From: Robiginitomaculum sp.
GTDB taxonomy: Bacteria; Pseudomonadota; Alphaproteobacteria; Caulobacterales; Maricaulaceae
Direction: 5' to 3'
Assembly (NCBI GenBank): GCA_002733605.1
Contig: NVWK01000005.1
Location: forward strand, 124,001-188,000
DNA: 64,000 nucleotides
The notes below the pieces were generated by a model. That model was given only the letters and a program-made list of their open reading frames with translations, did no database searches and was not told where the DNA came from. Shown piece by piece: positions 34,597-43,877 of this stretch; position 1 is the stretch's first letter, and every line of letters starts with the position of its first letter. The translations under genes and the position numbers were made by a program.

Positions 34597-35841
34597 ATGT
34601 CCGAATATAAATTCAAGATGCCGGACATTGGCGAGGGTGTTGTCGAGGCGGAAATTACCGCGTGGCACATCAAGGTCGGGGATTTGGTCGAAGAAGACGC
34701 GCCCGTCGCAGACGCTATGACGGACAAGGCCACGGTCGAGTTGACCGCGCCGGTCACCGGCACGGTACTTCGTGTTGGCTGTGCGGAAGGCGAGATTATG
34801 GCCATCGGAGCCGATCTGGTTGTGTTTGAAACCGATGGGGACGTAGCTGTGCCTGTAGACGAGCCTGCACCCAAGGTGGAAGCACCGAAACCTGAACCGA
34901 AAAAAGAAACGCCGAAACCGGCTCCAACCCCGAAGCCTGCTCCGGCCCCTACTCCCATACCTGTTTCAAGAGCAGGTGCGAAACCTCTCGCCTCTCCGGC
35001 GGTGCGTAAATCCGCACTGGATCAGGATATTGATCTCGCCCTTGTCACCCCGAGCGGCAAGGCCGGACAAATTACCCATGAAGATTTAAACACGTTTAAA
35101 CGCAACGGCCCTGCAACCGGCGGCAATGTTTACGTCAAGAAGACAGGCGTGACAGACATCAAAGTTGTCGGCATGCGCCGCGTGATCTCTGAACGCATGA
35201 GCCTGTCCAAACGCCGTATCCCGCATTTTTCCTATGTGGAAGCCATTGACATGACCGAGGTGGAATCTTTACGTGCGCATCTGAATAAAGCCCGTACAGA
35301 GGATCAACCCAAACTGACCCTGATCCCGTTCTTTGCGCGCGCTATCGTCAAAGCCTGTGTTCTCTGGCCGCAGTGCAACGCTACATTTGATGATGACGCA
35401 GGCATTATCACTCAACATCACGCGGTGCATTTAGGCATGGCGGTGCAAACCCCGAACGGGCTGATGGTGCCGGTTGTACATCACGCAGAGAGCCTTGATA
35501 TTTGGAAAATCGCCCGCGAAGTGGTGCGTCTCGGTGAAGCCGCCAAGACAGGTACAATCGCGGCGTCAGACCTTTCTGGCGGCACTTTGACCCTGACCTC
35601 GCTCGGCCCGTTAGGCGGGGTTGTGACCACGCCGGTGATTAACCGTCCGCAAGTGGCTATTCTTGGGCCCAACAAAATTGTCGATACGCCGGTGATACTC
35701 AACGGCCAGATGGTTGTGCGCAAAATGATGAATTTCTCGTCTTCGTTTGACCACCGGGTTGTCGATGGTTTCCACGCGGCAGAGATGATCCAGTATATCA
35801 AGGGATTGCTCGAACATCCCGCCACCCTTTTTATGGACTAA
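34597..35841 (+). CDS. bkdB: Branched-chain 2-oxoacid dehydrogenase E2 (acyltransferase)
   Basis: Core of the complex. Order: one lipoyl domain with the lipoylated lysine K44 in MTDKATVEL; a Pro/Lys/Ala-rich flexible linker (about 86-128); peripheral-subunit-binding domain (about 132-170, ASPAVRKSA); catalytic domain ending with the active-site FDHRVVDG (H386 and D390). One lipoyl domain and 414 residues fit a branched-chain E2. The ATG follows the E1 beta stop with no gap. The product acyl-CoA feeds branched fatty acid synthesis or catabolism. Confidence 0.94.
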   Translation: MSEYKFKMPDIGEGVVEAEITAWHIKVGDLVEEDAPVADAMTDKATVELTAPVTGTVLRVGCAEGEIMAIGADLVVFETDGDVAVPVDEPAPKVEAPKPEPKKETPKPAPTPKPAPAPTPIPVSRAGAKPLASPAVRKSALDQDIDLALVTPSGKAGQITHEDLNTFKRNGPATGGNVYVKKTGVTDIKVVGMRRVISERMSLSKRRIPHFSYVEAIDMTEVESLRAHLNKARTEDQPKLTLIPFFARAIVKACVLWPQCNATFDDDAGIITQHHAVHLGMAVQTPNGLMVPVVHHAESLDIWKIAREVVRLGEAAKTGTIAASDLSGGTLTLTSLGPLGGVVTTPVINRPQVAILGPNKIVDTPVILNGQMVVRKMMNFSSSFDHRVVDGFHAAEMIQYIKGLLEHPATLFMD

Positions 35842-35844
35842 GCC

Positions 35845-37248
35845 ATGAGTGAAACTTTGAACTGTGATGTGCTAGTGGTCGGCTCTGGCCCCGGCGGGTA
35901 TGTGGCGGCGATACGCGCTGGACAACTTGGCCTTGATACGATTTTGGTCGAGAAAGACCGACTGGGCGGCACCTGCCTTATCCGCGGCTGCATTCCGTCC
36001 AAAGCCCTCATCGAGGCTTCCGAGCGCTATGCACAAGCTTGCGAGAACGCGGAGGGTCATGGCAAGATCGGCATTTCGGCTGCCGCGCCCAAGCTCGACT
36101 TCAAACAGACGATTGCGTGGAAAAACGGCATTACGGATCAGTTGAGCTCAGGCGTTGAAGGCTTGCTTAAGGCTGCCAATGTGCGAGTTGTCAAAGGCTG
36201 GGCCAAATTTGAAAATGCCAAAACTTGCCGGGTCGGGGATATAAAAATCAAGGCCCAGAATGTTATTCTCGCCAATGGATCGACAGAGGTGGAATTGCCG
36301 GGATTACCATTTGGCGGCCCCGTCATTTCGTCAACCGAAGCGCTTGATTTGGCCGAAGTGCCGAAAACTATGGCTGTGATCGGGGCGGGCTATATTGGTA
36401 TGGAACTTGGTATGGCGTATCGTAAACTCGGCTGTGAAATTATTTTCATCGAAGCGGGCGAACGCATTTTGCCAGGATTTGACAAACAGCTTACCGCGCC
36501 TGTGACCAAGTGGCTACGCGATCATAAGGTTAAGGTGCATATGAAAAGCTTTGCCAAATCCGTCACCAGTAAAGGCGGTAAACACACACTGGGCTTTACG
36601 GATAAAGACGGCAAGGCCCAGAGTCTGCGCGTAGATAAAGTCCTCGTCACCGTTGGCCGTATACCTTGTACGGACGGCTGGGGCCTCGAAAACATGGCTG
36701 TTGATATGGATGGTGCATTTATCAAAATCGATGCCCAGTGTCGCACGGCTATGCGCGGTGTTTATGCAATTGGCGATGTTGTCGGGGAACCGATGCTGGC
36801 CCACAAGGCGACCGCCCAAGGCGAAATGGTGCCCGAGATTATTGCCGGACATAAACGCGCCTTTACCCCTACTGCGATTCCGGCGATTTGCTTTACCGAT
36901 CCCGAAATCGTCTCGGTCGGCATGACCCCGCAACAGGCCAAAGACAAGGCGCTCGATACGGTTGAAGGCAAGTTTCGCTGGGCGGCCAATGGCCGGGCCC
37001 TGACGACCGGCACAGCAGAGGGCGGCGGATTTGTGCGTGTACTTGCGCGCAAAGACACGGGCCGCATTCTCGGCATACAGGCGGTTGGACGACATATTTC
37101 AGAGCTGTCAGGGGAATTTGTCCTCGCCGTTGAAATGAACGCCACTCTCGAAGATTTGGCGGGCACCATTCATGCGCACCCAAGCCTCTCCGAAGCTTTC
37201 ATGGAAGCAGGATTATCGGCTCTGGGGAGACCACTGCATTCCACATAG
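35845..37248 (+). CDS. lpdV: Dihydrolipoyl dehydrogenase (E3)
   Basis: Flavoprotein disulfide reductase that reoxidises the lipoyl groups of E2. FAD-binding GSGPGGYVAAIRAG, redox-active C44 and C49 in GGTCLIRGCIPSK, NAD-binding GAGYIGMELG, second FAD motif YAIGDVVGEPMLAHKA and the dimerisation domain with the catalytic HAHPSLSEA. Length 467 is usual. It starts 3 nt after E2 and closes the operon, so this is a complex-specific E3. A cell of this type usually has another copy for the pyruvate complex. Confidence 0.95.
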   Translation: MSETLNCDVLVVGSGPGGYVAAIRAGQLGLDTILVEKDRLGGTCLIRGCIPSKALIEASERYAQACENAEGHGKIGISAAAPKLDFKQTIAWKNGITDQLSSGVEGLLKAANVRVVKGWAKFENAKTCRVGDIKIKAQNVILANGSTEVELPGLPFGGPVISSTEALDLAEVPKTMAVIGAGYIGMELGMAYRKLGCEIIFIEAGERILPGFDKQLTAPVTKWLRDHKVKVHMKSFAKSVTSKGGKHTLGFTDKDGKAQSLRVDKVLVTVGRIPCTDGWGLENMAVDMDGAFIKIDAQCRTAMRGVYAIGDVVGEPMLAHKATAQGEMVPEIIAGHKRAFTPTAIPAICFTDPEIVSVGMTPQQAKDKALDTVEGKFRWAANGRALTTGTAEGGGFVRVLARKDTGRILGIQAVGRHISELSGEFVLAVEMNATLEDLAGTIHAHPSLSEAFMEAGLSALGRPLHST

Positions 37249-37363
37249 ATTTCCTGCACTTTGCGCGTGTTTTCTGCTTGGCAGCACAAGAGATATAGCC
37301 TATACGGACGCCCTTATCTCATATAGATTTTCTCTGATGTAGATAAATGGATGACCCATAGAT

Positions 37364-37440
37364 GGTGGGGTAGCTCAGTTGGTTAGAGCGCAGGACTCAT
37401 AATCCTGAGGTCGAGAGTTCAAGTCTCTCTCCCACCACCA
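37364..37440 (+). tRNA. tRNA-Met (CAT), elongator
   Basis: A complete 77-nt cloverleaf. Acceptor GGTGGGG pairs with TCCCACC (one G-T), the D arm is TAGCTCAGTTGGTTAGAGC, the anticodon loop CTCATAA has CAT, the T arm is GAGAGTTCAAGTCTCTC, and the 3' CCA is encoded. The first pair is G-C and the anticodon stem lacks the three G-C pairs of initiator tRNA, so it is elongator Met. A CAT anticodon modified to lysidine (Ile) cannot be fully excluded by eye. Confidence 0.95.
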
Positions 37441-37680
37441 TTTCACATTCCCTGTCGGGCTACGCCCTCCACGACTCTTGTCACCTCGAAAATATGAATC
37501 CTCAGCTACACTTCTGTAACTCACTGAAACACACGGGTAAAAGTGCGAGAAATAGGCCTTATTCTTAAAAAATACGGATCTGATGAGGCAATAACATGTG
37601 TGGCTAATTCGTTACAATGAGTGCAACAATCGATACAAGCAACAATAATTCAAGGTTCTGGAATTTGCCTTGCCGTTCAG

Positions 37681-38583
37681 TTAATCTACGAATGCGTTTG
37701 AACTTTCAAGGTCGGCGATAAAACCCAACTTTTCTGTTGGGTACCACCCCAAGCGTCGTCGTGTTAATATGCTAGATGCAGTCGCGTCCATACTGACAGG
37801 ATGTACGAGCCAACCAAAATGACTTATTGCTTCTTCAGATGATAAAGCCACCACGGGGATACTCAAACCTCGACCAATTGCTTCTGCAATTTTTCTGATC
37901 GAGACACCCTCTTCCGAAACACCGTGATATCTTGCCCCCGTAACTCCCTCTTCAAGCGCCAAGCGATACAAAGGTGCCGTATCTAACCTATGTACTGCGG
38001 ACCAGCAGTTAAGCCCGTTCCCAATATAAGCTGAAACTCCCCTTTCGCGAGCAACTGCAATCATGTAACTCGCGAGGCCCTGTTTGTCTTGATCGTGAAC
38101 CTGTGAGATGCGTACCACCGATGCCCGAACGCCACGCTCAACGAGCGAGAACGCTGTTTGTTCAGACACACGGCGAGAGTTTGATACGAGAGGTAGAACA
38201 TCCTCCTCGGTAACTGGACGGCCTTGTATGATAGGCAATCCAGAAGTAACAATAAAAGGGCGATCAGATCCTGCGAGCGCGTCCCCCATCACTTCGATGG
38301 CACGCCGATCTAGCTCACAACTCTCTGCAAACTTCGAAAAATCGTGATTAAACGCGGCGTGGATAACACCATCCGACAGGTTTGCTCCAGCACGAAGACT
38401 GTCTAGGTCCTCCATATCCCCGCGATGGACACTTGCTCCAACTGAGATAAGACTTTCAGCACTTGCATTTGAGCGGGCAAGACCCAGGACTTGATGGCCG
38501 GCATGTATTAAATCAGATACGATGGCGGATCCTACAAAGCCTGTTGCGCCTGTTACAAAAACCCGCATGCTGATATTTACCAT
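37681..38583 (-). CDS. SDR/NAD(P)-dependent epimerase-like oxidoreductase
   Basis: An extended/atypical short-chain dehydrogenase, 300 residues. The Rossmann opening RVFVTGATGFVGSAIV carries the TGxxGxxG cofactor motif. This group is annotated as NAD(P)H-binding SDR or NmrA-like proteins and often acts in resistance to or conversion of xenobiotics. The canonical YxxxK is not clear, so catalysis is uncertain. Its start overlaps the stop of the next SDR gene (ATG at 38583; an alternative ATG five codons in at 38568). It is the second gene of a two-gene unit divergent from a TetR regulator. Confidence 0.85.
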   Translation of the reverse strand: MVNISMRVFVTGATGFVGSAIVSDLIHAGHQVLGLARSNASAESLISVGASVHRGDMEDLDSLRAGANLSDGVIHAAFNHDFSKFAESCELDRRAIEVMGDALAGSDRPFIVTSGLPIIQGRPVTEEDVLPLVSNSRRVSEQTAFSLVERGVRASVVRISQVHDQDKQGLASYMIAVARERGVSAYIGNGLNCWSAVHRLDTAPLYRLALEEGVTGARYHGVSEEGVSIRKIAEAIGRGLSIPVVALSSEEAISHFGWLVHPVSMDATASSILTRRRLGWYPTEKLGFIADLESSNAFVD

Positions 38584-39326
38584 GCGACTAGGCCGTCTTC
38601 GTCGGAGAATGTACCTGTTGGCCCATCTGCATCAATGAGTGCGAGACGAACAGCTTCACGTGCACCCTCTTCAACGGACCGCGTACCCGCAAAATTATTA
38701 AGAGCCGTCTTCGTGAAACCAGGACACGCGGTATTTACCTTGATAGCCGTATCTTCAAGAGCAAAGGCAAAGCCGAGCGTAATCGCGTGAAGTGCCGTTT
38801 TTGAGGAAGAATAAGTCCCAAACATTGAGCGGTGCGGGTTATCAGGAACCGAGTTCCAAGTCAGAGAACCGCCGGTGCTCCCAAGGTTGACGATCCGCGC
38901 CACAGGCGCTTTGCGCAGGAGCGGCAACATCGCTTGTGTGAGTGCAATGACACCAAATACATTCACTTCCCATACCGCGCGGAAGTCACTAAGCGATACC
39001 TCTGTCAAAAGAAACTGCTGCACACTTTTAGGGAAGTCATTCCCCCGCTTGCCCGGATGCGAAATACCCGCATTATTAACTAACACGTCAAGACGACCAA
39101 ATTCACTTTGAACCCGCTGTGCGGCAGCATTGATAGACGCCTGATCCGTAACATCAAGTTGGAAGGCATAAGCCGCACCCCCAATGGTCTCCACAGCTTC
39201 TTCCCCATTTTTTATATTTCGTGAGCCAACAAGCACAATGAAACCATTGGCAACGAGATCTTTCGCGATTTGAAAGCCTATTCCTTTATTTGCCCCGGTA
39301 ACCAAGGCGACGGGTTTATCTTGCAT
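38577..39326 (-). CDS. Classical short-chain dehydrogenase/reductase
   Basis: A 249-residue SDR. Seen: TGANKGIGFQIAKD (cofactor glycines), NNAGIS (the NAG motif), the catalytic Ser in STGGSLTWNS and Y-x-x-x-K in YSSSKTALHAI, then PGFTKTALNNF. It resembles plant-menthone/carbonyl-reductase-like proteins that act on small carbonyl compounds. Start set by AAGAGGAAA before the ATG at 39326; the frame opens earlier only with TTG codons. It is divergent from the TetR gene across a gap with three copies of a GGAAC palindrome, so both are probably induced by the same ligand. Confidence 0.9.
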   Translation of the reverse strand: MQDKPVALVTGANKGIGFQIAKDLVANGFIVLVGSRNIKNGEEAVETIGGAAYAFQLDVTDQASINAAAQRVQSEFGRLDVLVNNAGISHPGKRGNDFPKSVQQFLLTEVSLSDFRAVWEVNVFGVIALTQAMLPLLRKAPVARIVNLGSTGGSLTWNSVPDNPHRSMFGTYSSSKTALHAITLGFAFALEDTAIKVNTACPGFTKTALNNFAGTRSVEEGAREAVRLALIDADGPTGTFSDEDGLVAW

Positions 39327-39387
39327 TTCATTTTCCTCTTTCAACAATATGTAGCCAATGCTCTTTATTTACGTTACGAAACTATTC

Positions 39388-39452
39388 GGAACACAATTCC
39401 GCTTAATATGGAACAACGTTCCGTTTGTCAATATTGTTCGGAACAACGTTCC
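39388..39452. promoter_or_regulatory. Three tandem TetR-type operators
   Basis: GGAACAACGTTCC occurs twice exactly (39410-39422 and 39440-39452) and once degenerate as GGAACACAATTCC (39388-39400). The exact copies are 5-3-5 palindromes. They fill the gap between the divergent SDR pair and the TetR gene, so the TetR protein is the likely binder, repressing both directions. Confidence 0.7.
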
Positions 39453-39475
39453 ACTTTAATGTATAAGGAACGAAA

Positions 39476-40111
39476 GTGATACCTAACTCGAATGATCGGA
39501 TTTCTAGATCGAAGTCCAAACAAAGTAAGGACCGCCCTGTGCGTGCTGATGCACAACGCAACGTCGACGCATTACTTGCAACTGCCAAACAGGTGTTCGC
39601 AACCACAGGAGTTGATGCACCAGTGCGGGAAATAGCTGATAAGGCAGGCGTAGGCATTGGTACACTTTATCGTCATTTTCCAAAACGATCCGATTTAGTG
39701 GCCGCCGTATTTCGTCGCGAAATTGACGAGTGTGCGGATGCCGCAACCGCCCTTGCCAAAGAGCATGCCCCCTTCGATGCGCTTGCACAATGGATGCAAC
39801 GGTTTGTCGTTTTTTTCGCAACCAAACGCGGACTTGCCAGCGCGGTACAATCAGGCGATCCTGCCTTTAAAGCCTTGCCAGCACATTTCGACAAACGTCT
39901 CCGCCCTGCACTTGCTTCACTTATCGACGATGCAGCCAGCGCTGGTGAGATCCGTACAGATGTCACCGCCAACGATGTTTTAAATGCAGTTGCACAGTTA
40001 TGCCTGCCTTCCAGAGACAACAACTCTGGACAAGCGGAACGCATGGTAGCTTTACTCGCAGACGGGCTTCGCTACAGCACAATTCAATCACGCAAGAATC
40101 CCGCTGATTAA
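39476..40111 (+). CDS. TetR/AcrR-family regulator of the SDR pair
   Basis: A 211-residue repressor. N-terminal HTH: NVDALLATAKQVFATTG, then VREIADKAGVGIGTLYRHFP, a strong TetR signature. The C-terminal ligand domain is variable and ends near RYSTIQSRKN. The start is a GTG with AAGGA about 8 bases upstream. Divergent from two SDR genes; three operator-like palindromes lie between. The likely model is derepression by a carbonyl or aromatic compound that the SDR enzymes reduce (inference). Confidence 0.9.
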   Translation: MIPNSNDRISRSKSKQSKDRPVRADAQRNVDALLATAKQVFATTGVDAPVREIADKAGVGIGTLYRHFPKRSDLVAAVFRREIDECADAATALAKEHAPFDALAQWMQRFVVFFATKRGLASAVQSGDPAFKALPAHFDKRLRPALASLIDDAASAGEIRTDVTANDVLNAVAQLCLPSRDNNSGQAERMVALLADGLRYSTIQSRKNPAD

Positions 40112-40438
40112 GACGAGCATAATAACAAATGAGTGAGGATCGCGAAACTACTCACGCTATGATGCAGTATCAATTCTTTCAAAATCCATTGTGGTTATTT
40201 CACTAGATTGGGATATAAAATGACACACTCGTTCATGGGGCAATTGGGCACATAGTGGCATACCTCTATGTATCATTTTTTCTAAAACAGCGATGTCAGA
40301 TTAAAACGGTTTGATTTACTTATTCCCATCTTTAGTGTTCACATATGTGGCCACACTCAGTTTTGCAGCTTTTGAAGTCTTGGACATGCTTGCACCGTAG
40401 CAGCCCAAAGGTATTCGTTCTCACCGGGAAGAGGAGCT
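40112..40438. other. Non-coding gap, TetR gene to sulfatase
   Basis: 327 nt between convergent genes. A/T-rich, with no gene, clear terminator or repeat that I could find. It marks the left edge of the sulfatase locus. Confidence 0.5.
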
Positions 40439-42142
40439 CTAGTTTTTTGGTACAGTAAATGAAGCAACTTCACTTTCCCTATAACCATAACGGACAGCTT
40501 TAGTTTGAAATTCTGAAGCGGGAGATAAGCTGAAAGGCTTGGTATATAGCCTCCACTTTTCTTCCCCATCATCGAGCATATAAGCCAATGAAGCTCCAGC
40601 GGTTTCACTCGTTAAAGTCACTAAATATGCGGTCTTCGATTTTTCAAATGTTGCCATACCCGTCTGTGTTACAGGCTGTTTTCCATTCGGCCACATATTT
40701 AAAATCATTTCTTCTTCTTGTACTACGCTCATATCCCCTACGCGCTCGATAAATTCTTCTAAGTCATGTTTGAGTGAATTTTCGATACTCTGTGTAGATT
40801 TATTTCCAGCAATATTTTTCACTTCATGAGGATCGTCATTCAAAGAATACAATTGAACGTCTGGTAATGGTTGAAATAGAAATTCTGCTGCGGGGGGTAA
40901 CGTCCCCTCTGCGTGTCCCTTCCATAATGAGCGCATACTTGGCAGGACATCACGAAATGGAATCGGCTCAAAGTATGTGTCATTTGGCAGGTAGTTTTTT
41001 ATATATTTATAGTCTTTGCTACGAATTGCCCGGCGGTAATTACGATCATTGTCCATCCGGTCTTGGGCAGCGTAGATATATGTATTGGGCGCGTCCCTGT
41101 CTGGACCTGCAAAATCACGCCCATGTATCCACTTAGGAATATCTGTTCCGGCCCATGAAAGGATAGTTGGCGCTATATCAACAAAACTAATCAGTTCGTC
41201 ATTCACACTCCCCGCACCCCATCCATCTGGATAGCGAACAACCATTGGCACTTGCAATCCTGAATCATAGAGGGACCGTTTTGCCCTCGGCAATCCATCA
41301 CCGTGATCTGTGGATACAATGAGAATTGTATTTTCGAGTAATCCGTCCTTCTCTAATCGCGCATAGAGAAGCCCCAATTCTTCGTCCGCGAGTCTAATAT
41401 TATCATATTGAGCCGCAATATCCCGGCGTACTTCTGGTGTATCAGGATAATATGGAGGTACGACTACATCTTGAGGATTTGTCATAGGCGGTTTGTCTTT
41501 GAACCATTTTTTATTTCTCGCGACTATATATTTTTCTAAAGGACTCGTCCCTTTCATATCTGTGGGCCAGAGGTAGCTCTCGTGGCTCAGCAAAGACGTT
41601 GCCATGTGGAAAAATGGCTGGTTAGCGTCCCGACCAGACCAGTCAGCTTTGGCTGCCGTTTTATCCCATATGGTGAAAGGGTCGCCAAACTGATAATCAG
41701 TTTTATAATCGTTGCTCGTATAATAGCCTGAAGCTCGCAATAATTCTGGAAAAGCTTTCACTTCAACGGGGGGAACCGCTGAATAAGATTGCGGTCGCCC
41801 TTCTGTAACCCCCGCACTTGTAACAGTTCTCATATGTTGGGAAGCAATACTCATTTGATGTCGGCCAGTTATAAGCGCGGCCCGACTTGGAGAACAAACC
41901 CCCGCACTCGTAAATACGCGTGTATACCGAACACCTTCGTTTGCAATTCGGTCAAAATTCGGAGTTACGGCTAATGGGTCGCCAAACGCACCTACTTTTG
42001 AACTCATGTCTTCGTACAGAAAGAACACAATGTTCGGCTTCTCAAAAGCAGGGGAAACATCTGTTTGCATGGATGTGCCGTCTTTAATTGGCGAACAAGA
42101 GCAAATGACACAGAGAAAAACGGCTAGAATAACTTTATTCAT
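40439..42142 (-). CDS. Cys-type sulfatase lipoprotein with C-terminal CHB_HEX-like domain
   Basis: A 567-residue sulfatase. A short signal peptide with Cys16 (VICSC) suggests a lipoprotein. Metal-binding start NIVFFLYEDMS, then the formylglycine motif CSPSR (C83 to R87, followed by AALITGRH) and later ILIVSTDHGDGLPRAKRS. The style is that of the N-sulfoglucosamine-sulfohydrolase-like (S1_8) group, but substrate class is not secure. The last 70 residues (SETAGASLAYMLDDGEEKW onward) look like the small beta domain seen at the end of chitobiases. GGGGA sits before the ATG. The promoter region carries a copy of the shared palindrome. Needs the FGE at 44914 for activation. Confidence 0.9.
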   Translation of the reverse strand: MNKVILAVFLCVICSCSPIKDGTSMQTDVSPAFEKPNIVFFLYEDMSSKVGAFGDPLAVTPNFDRIANEGVRYTRVFTSAGVCSPSRAALITGRHQMSIASQHMRTVTSAGVTEGRPQSYSAVPPVEVKAFPELLRASGYYTSNDYKTDYQFGDPFTIWDKTAAKADWSGRDANQPFFHMATSLLSHESYLWPTDMKGTSPLEKYIVARNKKWFKDKPPMTNPQDVVVPPYYPDTPEVRRDIAAQYDNIRLADEELGLLYARLEKDGLLENTILIVSTDHGDGLPRAKRSLYDSGLQVPMVVRYPDGWGAGSVNDELISFVDIAPTILSWAGTDIPKWIHGRDFAGPDRDAPNTYIYAAQDRMDNDRNYRRAIRSKDYKYIKNYLPNDTYFEPIPFRDVLPSMRSLWKGHAEGTLPPAAEFLFQPLPDVQLYSLNDDPHEVKNIAGNKSTQSIENSLKHDLEEFIERVGDMSVVQEEEMILNMWPNGKQPVTQTGMATFEKSKTAYLVTLTSETAGASLAYMLDDGEEKWRLYTKPFSLSPASEFQTKAVRYGYRESEVASFTVPKN

Positions 42143-42199
42143 TATTAAATTCCCCAAGAAACGGATGATCTTATGTATTTACAAAATAGCTCGACCCAC

Positions 42200-42225
42200 T
42201 TTTGCTAAACATATGGTCAATGAAA
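42200..42225 (-). promoter_or_regulatory. Shared locus operator, copy 1 (sulfatase)
   Basis: Weakest of four copies: TTTTGCTAAAC-ATAT-GGTCAATGAAA. The right half is a perfect half-site. It lies 58-83 nt upstream of the sulfatase start. Downstream flanking sequence (TGAAA...AATGCAAGTCA) also resembles that beside copy 4 before the TonB receptor, suggesting the same promoter build. Confidence 0.5.
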
Positions 42226-42344
42226 GATAAATGCAAGTCAGGCTTTTATAGTGTATGATTTTACCAATATTTGGCATCGGGTTTTGGATACGCCGGTTAC
42301 GTGATATTAAATACCTATTGCACTCGCTTTCACTACATGTAAAA

Positions 42345-42370
42345 ACTCATTGACCAAATGGTCAATAGGA
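42345..42370 (+). promoter_or_regulatory. Shared locus operator, copy 2 (symporter)
   Basis: The core TTGACCA-AA-TGGTCAA (42350-42365) is a perfect inverted repeat. It lies immediately before the ribosome site of the GPH symporter gene, where a bound repressor would block transcription or elongation. Confidence 0.7.
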
Positions 42371-42378
42371 ACGAAGCC

Positions 42379-43770
42379 ATGACAAACCGTAACATTGATG
42401 ACATAGGCAGGTCTAATTCCATTACCATGCTGACCAGAACGGGTTTTAGTTTCGGTGATTTTTCCTTCAACCTTATTTGGCAAGGCACTGCTCTATTTTT
42501 AATGTACTATTATACCGACGTTGTCGGAATCGCGCCAGCTGTGGCAGGAACAATCTATCTCATAGCAATGATATGGGATGCCATTACAGATCCGATTATA
42601 GCTGCATTAGCGGACCGTACGCGAACAAAATGGGGAAGATATAGACCCTGGTTACTGTTTGGCGCACTTCCTTTCGCGGTTAGCTACCCCCTTGCCTTTT
42701 CAAGCTTTGAAGCATTACCCGTGAGTCCGGTTATATGGGCTCTTTTCACGCATATACTCCTTAGAACAACGTACACCATCGTCGGCACACCGTTCAATTC
42801 ACTTCAGGCCCGCCTCACCGATGACGCGCAAGAACGATCTGTAATCGCCGGGTTTCGTATGGTCGGAGCAGCACTCGGGTCAATTGCCGTCATTATCCTA
42901 ACCCCTGTGCTGGTTTCTAAATTCGGAGACGCCAGAGAAGCAGAAGCGTACTTTATGGCCGCGTGCCTATCAGCAGGATTTGCATTTATAGGGATCATGT
43001 TTTGTTTCTTTACAATGCGGGAACCAAAAGAACCTACTGTCAAAGAAAACCTCCCCTCTCTATGGGACGATATAAAAAGCATTGGCCCCATATTTATTAA
43101 AAACCCTCCCCTCATTCGGGTGTTCGGCGTCATCGTGATTGGTTCGATTTGCCTGAGCATGTTCTCAAAAAATATTCTGTATTATTTCAAGTATGATGTT
43201 GGCCGCCCCGAGTTAATAATGTGGGCATTATTTTTGCCTGTTTTATTGTTTATGTTGATGGTCCCTATATGGGTTTGGGTGGCAGGAAGAAAATCAAAAA
43301 AAACCGCCCTTACAATTGGCATGACAATTGCGTTGTTTGGGTACCTTGCCTTTTTCTTCAACCCAAGTCATTCAACAGAAATGATAATGGCAACCATTCT
43401 TCTCATTTCCCTTGGTACCTCCTCCCTTCCCGTGATGTTCTGGTCAATGCTGCCGGATACAGTTGAATACGGCGAAGCTATTTCAGGTATCAGGGCTGAG
43501 GCAAAAACATTTGGGTTTGGCACATTTGCCCAAAAATCTGCAATAGGCATTAATGCTCTCATTCTGGGTTTTCTTCTAAGTAGTATTGGATTTGAAGCAA
43601 ATGAAGCTCTATCCGAGTCCACACTGCTTGCAATGAAAGCTGTCATGGCACTTGTTCCTGCGCTCGGAACCGTTCTTATCATCGGCATACTATATGGGTA
43701 TGATCTCGACCAGAAACGCCATGCAGAATTGAAAACGATCATTCGCAACCGGAAAGAAGCAGGCGCGTAG
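42379..43770 (+). CDS. GPH-family sugar:cation symporter
   Basis: A 463-residue inner-membrane transporter of the glycoside-pentoside-hexuronide group (MelB/XynP type). Twelve helices; family signatures WDAITDPIIAALADRTRTKWGRYRPW (shortened: WDAITDP, RTKWGRYRPW) early and a late PDTVEYGEAISGIRAEAK loop. It should bring an oligosaccharide or glycoside from the periplasm into the cytosol, matching the GH3 enzyme that lacks a signal peptide. The AGGAA before the ATG at 42379 decides the start; the earlier ATG at 42358 lies inside the operator palindrome. Glucokinase follows on the same strand. Confidence 0.92.
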   Translation: MTNRNIDDIGRSNSITMLTRTGFSFGDFSFNLIWQGTALFLMYYYTDVVGIAPAVAGTIYLIAMIWDAITDPIIAALADRTRTKWGRYRPWLLFGALPFAVSYPLAFSSFEALPVSPVIWALFTHILLRTTYTIVGTPFNSLQARLTDDAQERSVIAGFRMVGAALGSIAVIILTPVLVSKFGDAREAEAYFMAACLSAGFAFIGIMFCFFTMREPKEPTVKENLPSLWDDIKSIGPIFIKNPPLIRVFGVIVIGSICLSMFSKNILYYFKYDVGRPELIMWALFLPVLLFMLMVPIWVWVAGRKSKKTALTIGMTIALFGYLAFFFNPSHSTEMIMATILLISLGTSSLPVMFWSMLPDTVEYGEAISGIRAEAKTFGFGTFAQKSAIGINALILGFLLSSIGFEANEALSESTLLAMKAVMALVPALGTVLIIGILYGYDLDQKRHAELKTIIRNRKEAGA

Positions 43771-43877
43771 GTTCTCTTCTCAGCTATTTACTCCCCTTCA
43801 TTTTCATCCGAAATGCTTGGCGTGTTCCCTAGTCGGCTTTTATTATGCCGCAATCCCAATTCAAGAAAGTGACTGAG

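Noticed and set aside
37543-37620. 25-codon frame starting MREIGLILKKYGSDEA downstream of the tRNA
   Set aside because: Protein-like in composition, but too short, with no ribosome site and no recognisable family; possibly a gene remnant.
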